The position numbers were made by a program, and so were the translations under genes. The notes beneath the pieces were generated by a model. That model saw nothing but the letters and a program-made list of their open reading frames with translations. It was not told the DNA's origin and ran no database searches. A stretch of 64,000 nucleotides of DNA, taken from NCBI RefSeq assembly GCF_000719705.1, contig NZ_JOHO01000003.1:248001-312000 (forward strand), read 5' to 3'. The DNA is from Streptomyces sp. NRRL S-350 (GTDB lineage Bacteria; Actinomycetota; Actinomycetes; Streptomycetales; Streptomycetaceae). Positions 50,068-58,628 of the stretch are shown here, in pieces (within the stretch, counting starts at the first letter, position 1; each line of letters starts with the position of its first letter).

Positions 50068-50631
50068 TCAGCCGCGGTCGGCGGTGCGGCGGGTGAGGAG
50101 GAAGCCGCCGATGACGGCGATGGCGTAGAAGGCGGCGTCGAGCGGGCGGAGTTCGGCGCGCCAGGTGGTCAGGGTGTCGTGCAGCAGGCCGTGGGGGCCG
50201 GGGCCCTCGGCGTTCACCCGGCGGAGCTGTCCGATCAGTTGGCCGAGGAGGAGCGCGCCGGCCGCGAGGAGGGCGCCGAGCGGCGGGAGCAGCCGGTTCC
50301 GGCCACCGAGGAGGCCGAGCGGGAGGGCGACCAGGCCGGCCGGGGCGATGGCCAGCCAGCCCAGGCTGTCGGCGGCCCGCAGCGGCGCGAAGCCGTAGAC
50401 CAGCCCGCTGACCAGCATGGCGAGGACCGCGAGGGCGATGGCCAGGGCGGTGCGGCGGCGGGGGACGGTCCGCGGCACGGGGACGACGGGCTCGTACCCG
50501 GTCACCGGGGCGCCGGGCATGCCGGGGGCGACGTAGCCTTCGGGGGCGACGGGGGCCGGTGCGACCGAGTAGTGCTGGGCGGTGCGCGGCCGGGCCGATG
50601 GGCCGTCAGCGCCCGGCGCGGGTGCGGTCAT
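50068..50631 (-). CDS. Hypothetical membrane protein with proline-rich N-terminus
   Basis: 187 residues on the minus strand. The first 57 are Pro/Ala/Val-rich and probably cytoplasmic; four hydrophobic helices follow (about residues 61-80, 90-108, 116-134 and 162-180). No catalytic motif is visible and I do not recognise the family. Convergent to guaB3 and divergent from the kinase gene. Codon use is typical of real genes here. Confidence 0.7.
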   Translation of the reverse strand: MTAPAPGADGPSARPRTAQHYSVAPAPVAPEGYVAPGMPGAPVTGYEPVVPVPRTVPRRRTALAIALAVLAMLVSGLVYGFAPLRAADSLGWLAIAPAGLVALPLGLLGGRNRLLPPLGALLAAGALLLGQLIGQLRRVNAEGPGPHGLLHDTLTTWRAELRPLDAAFYAIAVIGGFLLTRRTADRG

Positions 50632-50884
50632 GGACGTCGATCCCCCCGGAAAAGACGATGAGCTGCTGAACGTTAGCAGTGACTCGGGCGGATCTTGGCG
50701 AGTTTTCGATCACAGATCGGGCACGGAGCGCCGCACCCGTTCCGGTTCGTCCGGGCTTGGGACGGGGGCCGGGTGGTCGCGGGCCCCCGGGACAGGAGAT
50801 GATGGAGGCTTCGGCGTTCGGGCCTGAGGCCGGGCCGACGCGCTGTCACCACGACCGCCAGCCGCACATGGGGGAACGTTCCGA

Positions 50885-52864
50885 ATGACCCAGGCGAAGG
50901 GTTCCACCGGCCGCCTCTTGGCCGGCCGCTACCGCCTGAACGGCGTGCTCGGACGCGGCGGCATGGGCACCGTCTGGCGCGCCGAGGACGAGATGCTGGG
51001 CCGGACCGTCGCGGTCAAGGAACTGCGGATGAACGCCAGCGTCGACGAGGAGGAGAAGCACCGGCTGATCACCCGGACACTGCGCGAGGCCAAGGCCACG
51101 GCGCGGATCCGGCACAACTCGGCGGTCACCGTCTTCGACGTCGTCGACGAGGACGACCGGCCGTGGATCGTGATGGAGCTGGTCGAGTCCCGCTCACTGG
51201 CCGACGTCATCCGCGAGGACGGCCCGCTCAAGCCCGGCCGGGCCGCCGAGATCGCCCTCGACGTGCTGGGCGTGCTGATCGCCGCGCACGCGCTGGGCAT
51301 CCTGCACCGGGACGTCAAGCCGTCCAACGTGCTGATCGGCGACGACGGCCGGGTGGTGCTCACCGACTTCGGCATCGCCAGCGTCGAGGGCGACGCCTCG
51401 GTCACCTCCACCGGCATGCTGGTCGGCGCGCCCTCGTACATATCCCCGGAGCGGGCCCGCGGGCAGAAGCCCGGGCCGCCGGCCGACCTGTGGTCGCTGG
51501 GCGGCACGCTGTACGCGATGGTCGAGGGCCGGCCGCCGTACGACCGCGGCTCGGCGCTGGCCACACTGACCGCGGTGATGACCGAGGACCTGGCCGTGCC
51601 GGTGAACGCCGGCGGGCTGCGACCGGTGATCGAAGGGCTGCTGGAGAAGGACCCGGCCGCGCGGCTGGACGCCTCGCAGACCCGGTCGATGCTCAAGCGG
51701 GTGGTCGCGGAGGCGACCGTGAAGGCCGAGTCGACCACCGAGCACGCGATGCCGGTGGGGGCGACGGCCACCGTGGCCGTGGCCGAGCCGGACGCGGAGT
51801 CGAAGCCGGACGCGAGCGCGGAGCCGAAGCCGGAGCCGGAGAAGCCCGAGGGCGCCCGGAAGCGGTCCGTGGGCGGGCTGCTGGGGACGGTCCGGGTGGG
51901 CAGCCGGGCCCGGGACGAGGAACCGCCCACCCTGCCCGCGGCGGAGCCCGCCGCCCGGGCGGACGCGCCGGCACCCGAACCGATCCGACCGGTGACCAGC
52001 GAGTGGACGATGGGCGCGACCCAGGCGGCCGGAGCCGACCCGCGCACCGGAAGGCGGCGGCTGGCCATCGCCACCGTGGTCGTGGTGCTGCTGCTGATCG
52101 CGGGAGTGGTCGCGGTGGTCCAGGCCGTCGGCGGCGGGGACGGCGGCGCCAAGGGCGAATCCACCCACGGCGCGGGCGCCACCTCGCCGGTCGCGGTGAC
52201 CACCGGCCCCACGCCCGGCCAGGGCGCACCGGCCCCCGCGACCGAGGCCCCGCCCGGCGGCCCGGCCACCGGGACGCCCACGGACGCCGCCACCGCCGGC
52301 GCGCCCGCACAGCCCGTCACCCCGCCCCCCGCCACCGTGCCCGCCGCCACCACACCCGCCGCGCCCGTGCAGCCGCCGGCGCCGGCCCCCAACCCGGCGC
52401 AGTCCGCGCCGGGCGGTGCGGTGCCCGCCGGGTACCACGAGTACAAGGACCCGAGCGGCTTCTCCGTCGTGCTGCCGGACGGGCTCCAGCCGGCCGGCTC
52501 CGACTCCAACCGGCGGATCTTCAAGAACGCGGCCGACGGCAGCCAGCTGCGGATCGAGTGGAGCACCACGCCGCACGCGAGCGCCCTCGCCGACTGGCAG
52601 GAGTCCGAGCCCGACCTGCGCGCGCAGGTCACCAACTACCAGCGGCTGACGCTGTCGGCGATCACCTACCGGCAGTGGACCAACGCGGCGGACTGGGAGT
52701 GGACCAACGGCACGCCCACCATGCACTCCCTCAACCGCGGCTTCGTGACCGGGACTCCGGCCAAGTACGGCTACTCGATCTACTGGATCGTCCCGGACGC
52801 GCAGTGGGCCGCGCAGGCCCCGGCCCGGGACGTCGTCTTCAACAGCTTCCAGCCCGCGCCGTAG
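50885..52864 (+). CDS. Membrane Ser/Thr protein kinase with extracellular sensor domain (kinase A)
   Basis: 659 residues. Hanks-type kinase domain (about 15-275): glycine loop LGRGGMGTVW, catalytic Lys in VAVKEL, HRDVKPSN, DFGIAS, and SYISPERA. A charged Pro/Glu-rich juxtamembrane part leads to one membrane helix near residues 394-416, then a Thr/Ala/Pro-rich stalk and a 145-residue extracellular domain starting GYHEYKDPSGFSVVLPDG. The ectodomain resembles that of the second kinase in this cluster. The ATG follows GGGGGAA, overlapping a GGAACGTTCC palindrome. Active by motif; ligand and substrates unknown. Confidence 0.93.
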   Translation: MTQAKGSTGRLLAGRYRLNGVLGRGGMGTVWRAEDEMLGRTVAVKELRMNASVDEEEKHRLITRTLREAKATARIRHNSAVTVFDVVDEDDRPWIVMELVESRSLADVIREDGPLKPGRAAEIALDVLGVLIAAHALGILHRDVKPSNVLIGDDGRVVLTDFGIASVEGDASVTSTGMLVGAPSYISPERARGQKPGPPADLWSLGGTLYAMVEGRPPYDRGSALATLTAVMTEDLAVPVNAGGLRPVIEGLLEKDPAARLDASQTRSMLKRVVAEATVKAESTTEHAMPVGATATVAVAEPDAESKPDASAEPKPEPEKPEGARKRSVGGLLGTVRVGSRARDEEPPTLPAAEPAARADAPAPEPIRPVTSEWTMGATQAAGADPRTGRRRLAIATVVVVLLLIAGVVAVVQAVGGGDGGAKGESTHGAGATSPVAVTTGPTPGQGAPAPATEAPPGGPATGTPTDAATAGAPAQPVTPPPATVPAATTPAAPVQPPAPAPNPAQSAPGGAVPAGYHEYKDPSGFSVVLPDGLQPAGSDSNRRIFKNAADGSQLRIEWSTTPHASALADWQESEPDLRAQVTNYQRLTLSAITYRQWTNAADWEWTNGTPTMHSLNRGFVTGTPAKYGYSIYWIVPDAQWAAQAPARDVVFNSFQPAP

Positions 52865-52888
52865 GGCGCGCGGGGCGCCGGGCTCGGC

Positions 52889-53452
52889 TCAGCCGATCAG
52901 GCGCTGCTTGGCGCGGGCGAACTCGTCGTGGGTGAGCGCGCCGGCGGCGTGCAGGGCGGCCAACCGCTCCAGCTGCCCCACGAGTTGCTCGCCCGCGCCG
53001 GGCCCGGCGGTGGCGGCGTCGGCCCGGGCGGCGTCGGCCGGCCCGACCGCGGGTGCGGCCGGCGGGGCGAGCCGGGCGAGCCGGGCGGACTCCCGTACCC
53101 GTTCGGCGAAGACGTCGGCCTTGGCCACGTCCTCGAAGCGATGGGAGCCGGTCAGTGCGACGATCGTCAGTACGTCGCCGTTGAACTTGGTGCGGGCCAC
53201 GGCGGCGTCGGTGACGGCGGTGAGCGGAACCGGTACCGGGGGCTTCCCGTCCTTCAGGAAGAGCAGCCGGTGGGTGGTCAGCACGAGCACGCCCTTGCGG
53301 AAGTGGTCGGGGTGGCGCCCGGCGGTGGAGGCCACCGGCCTCTCGCCGGTGATGACGGCCGCCTCCACCGTGCGGACGGCCTCCGCCCGGTCGGTTCGGT
53401 CGGTGTTCCCCGCCACGCTGAAGGCGGTGTCGATCAGGTCGGTCCAGTCCAT
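52889..53452 (-). CDS. PH-like domain protein with C-terminal SHOCT domain
   Basis: 187 residues on the minus strand. The middle region (HFRKGVLVLTTHRLLFLKDG, KFNGDVLTIVALTG) has the pattern of bacterial PH-like domains (YokE/bPH type). The end, LERLAALHAAGALTHDEFAR and AKQRLIG, is a SHOCT (short C-terminal) motif. SHOCT proteins oligomerise or bind other proteins; the function here is unknown. A TACCCT hexamer seven bases before the ATG suggests a leaderless mRNA. It starts 57 nt from the divergent pseudokinase, so both share one control region. Confidence 0.85.
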   Translation of the reverse strand: MDWTDLIDTAFSVAGNTDRTDRAEAVRTVEAAVITGERPVASTAGRHPDHFRKGVLVLTTHRLLFLKDGKPPVPVPLTAVTDAAVARTKFNGDVLTIVALTGSHRFEDVAKADVFAERVRESARLARLAPPAAPAVGPADAARADAATAGPGAGEQLVGQLERLAALHAAGALTHDEFARAKQRLIG

Positions 53453-53509
53453 GGGGCCGAGGGTAAAGGAGCCGCTCAGTAGGCTGCTCGGTGAGCGAGA
53501 GGAACTGGC

Positions 53510-54688
53510 ATGCGAGGCGGCCCCGGGCAGTTGCTGGGGGGACGGTACCGGCTGACGGACCGTCCCGAGCCGTTGTGCGCCCGCGCGGTGGACGAACGCA
53601 CCGGAGAATCGGTACTGCTGCGCGCCCTGGAGCTGCCCGCGCTGCTGACCACCGGTCAGGACCCGGAGGGTGAGGCGTCCGCGCAGGCCGACCGGCTGGT
53701 GCGGCGGGTCGCGGCCGTCGGCTCCGCCGCGCCGACCGGGCACCCACGGCTGCTGCGTGGGGTCGGCGCCTTCGTCGACGGCGACCTGCTGTGGACGGTG
53801 GAGGAGCGACCGGCCGGGCTGACGGTGGCGGAGCTGCTCGCCGCCGGGCCGGTCACCCCCTACCGGGCGGCCGAGGCGGCGGCGGACCTGACCGGCGCAC
53901 TGCGGGCGCTGCACGGAGCCGGGCTCACCCACGGGAACCTGACCGCCGAGTCGGTGCTGGTCTGCGAGGACGGCGCGGTGATGCTCGGCGGGCTGCTCGC
54001 CGGGGTGGCGCAGGAGGCGCTGGCCGAAGAGCTCGGCGGGCCGGGCGGGCGTCGCCGGTACGACGTCCGGGCCGTCCTGGTCGGCCCGGTGGCGGAGCGC
54101 TGGCCGCTGGACGGCGGCCCGGCGGGCGACTGCTGGGCGCTCGGGGTGCTGCTGCACCGGCTGGTCACCGGCCGCTCGCCGTACCCGGAGGGCGGCGTGC
54201 CGGAGCTGGTGACGGCCGTACGGGACGGGCGGCGCGAGCACTCGGCGGCCTGCGGGCCGCTGGGGCCGCTGGTCGAGCGGCTGCTGCAGCCCGACCCGGT
54301 GCGGCGGCCGACGGCGGAGGAGATGCGCCTGGAGCTGGCGGCCCTGCTGGCGGGCGCGCCGGAGCCGATGGACGAGGAGCGGGTGGCCGGGGCGGTGACG
54401 CTGAAGCCGGAGGCCCCGCTGGTGCCGGTGCGGCCGCGCCGGGGCCGCCGGGGCGGGCGGGGTGCCGGAGACGTCCGGGGCCGGGCCGGGGCGGCGGCCG
54501 GTCACGGGCCTGACGGCAGGTCCGGTGGCGGTCCCGGTGAGCGGCCCGGTGGCGGACTCGGTGGCGGTCCCGGTGACCGGGCGAAGCCGCCGCGGATACC
54601 CCCCGCACTCCTCGGCCCGCTGCTGGTGGGGGCCGTGTTCCTGCTGCTGGCGCTGGGAGTGGCCGCCGTGGTGCTGTTCGCAGGCTGA
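53510..54688 (+). CDS. Membrane pseudokinase (Hanks-type fold, catalytic residues lost)
   Basis: 392 residues. Alignment with its neighbours shows the kinase fold (LLGGRYRLTDRPEP; ALRALHGAGLTHGNLTAESV; GDCWALGVLLHRLVTGRSPY) but the glycine loop is gone, the VAVK lysine position is Arg (VLLRAL), HRD-K-N reads HGN-T-S, and DFG is replaced by LGGLL. A basic Gly/Arg-rich linker leads to a single membrane helix at the extreme C-terminus (about 365-391). Probably a scaffold or regulator of the flanking kinases, by analogy with other bacterial pseudokinases. GAGAGGAA precedes the ATG. Confidence 0.85.
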   Translation: MRGGPGQLLGGRYRLTDRPEPLCARAVDERTGESVLLRALELPALLTTGQDPEGEASAQADRLVRRVAAVGSAAPTGHPRLLRGVGAFVDGDLLWTVEERPAGLTVAELLAAGPVTPYRAAEAAADLTGALRALHGAGLTHGNLTAESVLVCEDGAVMLGGLLAGVAQEALAEELGGPGGRRRYDVRAVLVGPVAERWPLDGGPAGDCWALGVLLHRLVTGRSPYPEGGVPELVTAVRDGRREHSAACGPLGPLVERLLQPDPVRRPTAEEMRLELAALLAGAPEPMDEERVAGAVTLKPEAPLVPVRPRRGRRGGRGAGDVRGRAGAAAGHGPDGRSGGGPGERPGGGLGGGPGDRAKPPRIPPALLGPLLVGAVFLLLALGVAAVVLFAG

Positions 54689-54849
54689 CGGCCCGCCCGG
54701 ACCACGGTCTCCCGGTCCGGAGGGTGGGCGTGATTACCGGGGGCGGCGGGGTGCGCCTAATGTGTGCGTGGGATTTGTTCGAACAGTGGTCTGCACCAGG
54801 TCCTCCGTCACGGTGACGGCAGGCGGAACGTGTGCGGGGGAGGTCGCGG

Positions 54850-56697
54850 ATGGGCGTGCAGGACGGGCCGGAGGCGGTCAAGGCGGAGCGGTTGCTGGCC
54901 GGGCGGTACGAGCTCGGCGAGCGGCTCGGCCGGGGCGGCATGGGCACCGTCTGGCGGGCCTGGGACCGGATGCTGGACCGCGAGGTCGCGGTCAAGGAGC
55001 TGACCGTCAACCACCTGCCCGAGGAGGACCGGCAGATCCTGCACACCCGGATGAAGCGCGAGGCCAGCGCGGCCGCGCGGATCAAGCACCCCGGCGTGAT
55101 CACCGTGCACGACGTGCTGGAGCAGGACGGCCGGCCGTGGATCGTGATGGAACTCGTCGACGGCCGCTCGCTGGCCGACGTGATCAGGCAGGACGGCACC
55201 CTGCAGCCGCGCGCCGCCGCCGAGGTCGGCAGCCAGGTGCTCGCCGCGCTGCACCGCGGCCACCAACTGGGCGTGCTGCACCGGGACGTGAAACCGGCCA
55301 ACGTGCTGCTGGAGCGCGGCACCGGGCGGGTGGTGCTGCTGGACTTCGGCATCGCGAAGTACGAGGGCTCGACGGAGCTGACGCGCCCCGGTGACCTGGT
55401 CGGCTCGCCGGACTACCTGGCGCCGGAGCGCGCCCAGGGCGAGCGGCCCGGGCCGGCCTCGGACCTCTGGGGGCTCGGCGCGACGCTGTACGCGGCGGTC
55501 GAGGGCCAGTCGCCGTTCCGCCGGGACTCGCCGATCAGCACGCTGGCCGCGGTGGTGGACGAGCCGCTGCCGGAGTCGCGCCGGGCCGGGCCGCTCGGGC
55601 CGGTGCTGGCCGCGCTGATGGCCAAGGACCCGGACGAGCGGCCGACCGCCGACGAGGCGGCCCGGATGCTGGCCGAGGTGCAGGCCGGGCACACGATGGG
55701 CTTCAAGTCCGTGGTGGCGATGCGCGTGCCCACCCAGTCGGTGCCGGTGGTGGACCGCAGCGAGGGCCGGACGGAGGGCGCCGCGGAGCAGGTCGAGGGC
55801 TCCGAGGGGCCGACCGAGCCCCAGGCGGCCCAGGCCGCCCCCGCCACCTCCGCCACCCCTGTCACTGCTGTCACCCAAGCGGCCTCGGCGGGCCAGGCCA
55901 CCCCGGCGACCCCGGTCACCCCGGCCACGCCCGTCGCCCCGGTCGCCCCGGTGGTCCAGGACACCGCCGGGGGCGCCCTGGCCGCCGCACATGCGCACAC
56001 CGGCCAGGTCACGCCGGTGGCGCACTCCGTCACGCCCGCGCGCGGGCCGGCCAAGCGCCGCAACACCGCGAAGTTCGTCGCCGTCGCGGTGGCCGTCGGC
56101 CTGCTGGCTGCCGCCGGGACCTTCCTCGCCACCCGGCTGGTGGTGGGCGGCTCCGGTGAATCGACGCCGACCGGGCCGACCGACGCGGCCGAGTCGACCG
56201 GACCCGAGCCCACCGGCGGCGTCAGCCCCTCGGCGCCCCCGCCCGGCGGCTACCACTGGGTCGACGACCCGGCCGGCTTCCGCTTCCCGCTGCCGGACGG
56301 CACCCCGGCCTGGCAGCGCATCAGCACCGCGGACAACCAGATCTACTACAGCCCCGACGGCAAGGTGCACTACCTGCAGTTCGCCGTCACCGTCGGCCAG
56401 TCGGTCAAGCCGCTGGAGCACCTGCGGCAGATGGAGACCAGCGTCTCCAAGTCGTTGAAGGAGTACAAGCAGCACCGGATGGCCAGTGCCGCGGTGAACA
56501 GCCACGAGGCGGCCGTCTGGGAGTTCAGCTACGCCGCCCAGGGCGGGGGCCGGCGCCGCGCGATCGAGGCCGAGTTCATCGACGAGGACGGCACCAGCTA
56601 CGCGATCTACTCGTCCAGCCCGGAGAAGGGCAACGAGTGGAACGAGGCCGAGCAGCGGTTCAACGCGGTGCTCAACCACTTCACGCCGACCCGCTGA
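54850..56697 (+). CDS. Membrane Ser/Thr protein kinase with extracellular sensor domain (kinase B)
   Basis: 615 residues. Kinase domain with LGRGGMGTVW, VAVKEL, HRDVKPAN, DFGIAK and DYLAPERA, all intact. A Thr/Ala/Pro-rich juxtamembrane region is followed by a membrane helix near residues 408-430 and an ectodomain beginning GYHWVDDPAGFRFPLPDG, clearly related to that of kinase A. ATG at 54850 is preferred because GGGAGG lies seven bases upstream; a GTG six codons earlier has no site. Follows the pseudokinase by 161 nt. Ligand and substrates unknown. Confidence 0.93.
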   Translation: MGVQDGPEAVKAERLLAGRYELGERLGRGGMGTVWRAWDRMLDREVAVKELTVNHLPEEDRQILHTRMKREASAAARIKHPGVITVHDVLEQDGRPWIVMELVDGRSLADVIRQDGTLQPRAAAEVGSQVLAALHRGHQLGVLHRDVKPANVLLERGTGRVVLLDFGIAKYEGSTELTRPGDLVGSPDYLAPERAQGERPGPASDLWGLGATLYAAVEGQSPFRRDSPISTLAAVVDEPLPESRRAGPLGPVLAALMAKDPDERPTADEAARMLAEVQAGHTMGFKSVVAMRVPTQSVPVVDRSEGRTEGAAEQVEGSEGPTEPQAAQAAPATSATPVTAVTQAASAGQATPATPVTPATPVAPVAPVVQDTAGGALAAAHAHTGQVTPVAHSVTPARGPAKRRNTAKFVAVAVAVGLLAAAGTFLATRLVVGGSGESTPTGPTDAAESTGPEPTGGVSPSAPPPGGYHWVDDPAGFRFPLPDGTPAWQRISTADNQIYYSPDGKVHYLQFAVTVGQSVKPLEHLRQMETSVSKSLKEYKQHRMASAAVNSHEAAVWEFSYAAQGGGRRRAIEAEFIDEDGTSYAIYSSSPEKGNEWNEAEQRFNAVLNHFTPTR

Positions 56698-56721
56698 CGG
56701 CGGCGCCCCGGACCGGGGCAC

Positions 56722-56741
56722 GCGGGCGGGGTGCCCGCTTT
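56722..56741 (+). terminator. Short terminator after kinase B
   Basis: GCGGGC, five-base loop, GCCCGC, TTT. It lies 24 bases after the stop and just before the next promoter. Confidence 0.55.
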
Positions 56742-56798
56742 GGCCCGACTGCGGCAGATTCTTGTTACCGACGGGTACCGGACCGGCCCGCGAACGCC

Positions 56799-56804
56799 TA
56801 GGCT
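56799..56804 (+). promoter_or_regulatory. Candidate -10 element for leaderless aldehyde dehydrogenase mRNA
   Basis: TAGGCT ends seven bases before the ATG and no ribosome site is present. The -35 is not clear. Confidence 0.35.
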
Positions 56805-56811
56805 GCGCCGT

Positions 56812-58443
56812 ATGTCGGACCTCACAGCAGATGCAGTGGCCACCGAACGCCCCGGCGCCGGCAACCCGGCGGCCCCCGGCGGCGGCCGGACCGTCGCGGC
56901 GGCCGTCCCGGCGGCCCTGGTCGCCCGGCTGGCCTCCGGCGTCACCGCCGCCGGCGATCCCGACCTCGTGGAGACCGTCGCCCCGCTGACCGGCGAGCGG
57001 CTGGCCGGCCTGCCGCAGTCCACCCCGGCCGACGTCGAGGTCGCGTTCCAGCTGGCCCGCCGCGCCCAGTCGGCCTGGGCCGCGCTGCCGGTGCGCCGCC
57101 GCGCCGCCGTACTGCTGCGCTTCCACGACCTGCTGCTCAGGCGGCAGGACGAGGTGCTGGACCTGATCCAGGCGGAGACCGGCAAGGCCCGACTGCACGC
57201 CTTCGAGGAGGTGCTGGCCGTCGCCATGGCCGCGCGGCACTACGGGCGGGCCGCGCACACGTACCTCAAGGACAAGCGGCGCGGCGGCGCGCTGCCGGTG
57301 CTCACCCACACCGTCGAGGCCCGCCGCCCCAAGGGCGTGATCGGCCACATCTCGCCCTGGAACTACCCGCTGGAACTGTCCGTCGGCGACGCCCTGCCCG
57401 CCTTCGCGGCCGGCAACGCGGTCGTCAACAAGCCCGACACCCAGACCGCGCTGACCGCGCTGTGGGCCCGCGAGCTGCTGGTCGAGGCCGGGCTCCCCGC
57501 CGACCTGTGGCAGGTCGTGATCGGCGACGGCCCGGTGATCGGCCCCGCCGTGGTGGAGCACGCCGACTACGTCTCGTTCACCGGCTCCACCCGCACCGGC
57601 CGCGACGTCGCCCAGCGCGCCGCCGCCCGGCTGGTCGGCGCCTCGCTCGAACTCGGCGGCAAGAACGCCATGCTGGTGCTCTCCGACGCAGACCTCGACG
57701 CCGCCGCCGCGGGCGCCGTCCGGGCCTGCTTCTCCTCCGCCGGGCAGCTGTGCATCTCGATCGAGCGGCTGCTGGTGCACCGCTCGGTGGCCGACGAGTT
57801 CCTGGAGCGCTTCGCCGCCCGCACCCGGGCCCTGCGCCTCGGCGGCGGCCTCGCGTACGGCGCGGACATGGGCTCGCTGGTCTCCGTCCGCCAGCTGGAG
57901 ACCACCACCCGGCACGTGGAGGAGGCGGTCAAGGCGGGCGCCGTCGTGGTGGCCGGCGGCCGCGCCCGGCCGGATCTCGGGCCGTTCTTCTTCGAGCCGA
58001 CCATCCTCGACGGCGTCACCCCGGAGATGGCGGTCTGCGCCGAGGAGACCTTCGGCCCGGTCGTCTCCGTCTACCGCTTCGACACCGACGAGGAGGCGGT
58101 GGCCGCCGCCAACTCCACGCCGTACGGCCTGAACTCCAGCGTCTGGACCGGGGACCGGCGGCGCGGCCGGGCGGTCGCGGCGCGGCTGCGCACCGGGACG
58201 GTCAACGTCAACGAGGCCTACGCGGCCGCGTACGGCTCGGTCGGTTCGCCGATGGGCGGCATGGGCGACTCCGGGCTGGGCCGGCGGCACGGCGCCGAGG
58301 GCATCCTGCGCTTCACCGAGGCGCAGACCATCGCGACCCAGCGGCTGATGCCGATCGCGCCGTCGTTCGGCCTGGACGACAAGCAGTTCGCCGCCGTGAT
58401 GACCGGCGGGCTGCGCGCGCTCAAGGCGCTGCGCCTCCGGTAG
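56812..58443 (+). CDS. gabD2: Aldehyde dehydrogenase, probably succinate-semialdehyde dehydrogenase (NADP+)
   Basis: 543 residues. Catalytic Cys314 (SAGQLCISIERL) and Glu280 (LELGGKN) are present, with IGHISPWNYPLELS and the FTGSTRTG cofactor loop. Overall it matches the GabD2-type succinic semialdehyde dehydrogenase of actinobacteria, which occupies this place upstream of the choD-like gene. Substrate is inferred from family, not motif. The N-terminal 55 residues are a variable extension. The frame is open upstream but overlaps the preceding terminator. Confidence 0.85.
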   Translation: MSDLTADAVATERPGAGNPAAPGGGRTVAAAVPAALVARLASGVTAAGDPDLVETVAPLTGERLAGLPQSTPADVEVAFQLARRAQSAWAALPVRRRAAVLLRFHDLLLRRQDEVLDLIQAETGKARLHAFEEVLAVAMAARHYGRAAHTYLKDKRRGGALPVLTHTVEARRPKGVIGHISPWNYPLELSVGDALPAFAAGNAVVNKPDTQTALTALWARELLVEAGLPADLWQVVIGDGPVIGPAVVEHADYVSFTGSTRTGRDVAQRAAARLVGASLELGGKNAMLVLSDADLDAAAAGAVRACFSSAGQLCISIERLLVHRSVADEFLERFAARTRALRLGGGLAYGADMGSLVSVRQLETTTRHVEEAVKAGAVVVAGGRARPDLGPFFFEPTILDGVTPEMAVCAEETFGPVVSVYRFDTDEEAVAAANSTPYGLNSSVWTGDRRRGRAVAARLRTGTVNVNEAYAAAYGSVGSPMGGMGDSGLGRRHGAEGILRFTEAQTIATQRLMPIAPSFGLDDKQFAAVMTGGLRALKALRLR

Positions 58444-58521
58444 ACCGCGGGCGCCGGGCGGGCGCCGGCGGCAGCGGGGCCCGGCCTCGTACGGGGCCGG
58501 CGCGCGGCTGCCTCGGACGGC

Positions 58522-58608
58522 TTCATCCCGTTCGTCCTGTTCGTCCCGTTCGTTGCGTTATCCCGTTCAGACCGTTCAGACCGTTCAGACCGTTCAGACC
58601 GTTCATCC
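58522..58608. repeat. 9-bp tandem repeat array in the oxidase leader
   Basis: Four perfect copies of CGTTCAGAC (58564-58599) run into CGTTCATCC and are preceded by degenerate CGTTCGTCC-type 9-mers, giving about nine units. The array ends 20 bases before the oxidase ATG. Read in the oxidase frame it would encode Pro-Phe-Arg repeats, but no start or ribosome site supports translation. Confidence 0.85.
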
Positions 58609-58628
58609 CGGCGAAGGAGCAGTGGCAG

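Noticed and set aside
58564..58599. CRISPR array
   Set aside because: Units are 9 bp, contiguous, without spacers, and no cas genes are present.
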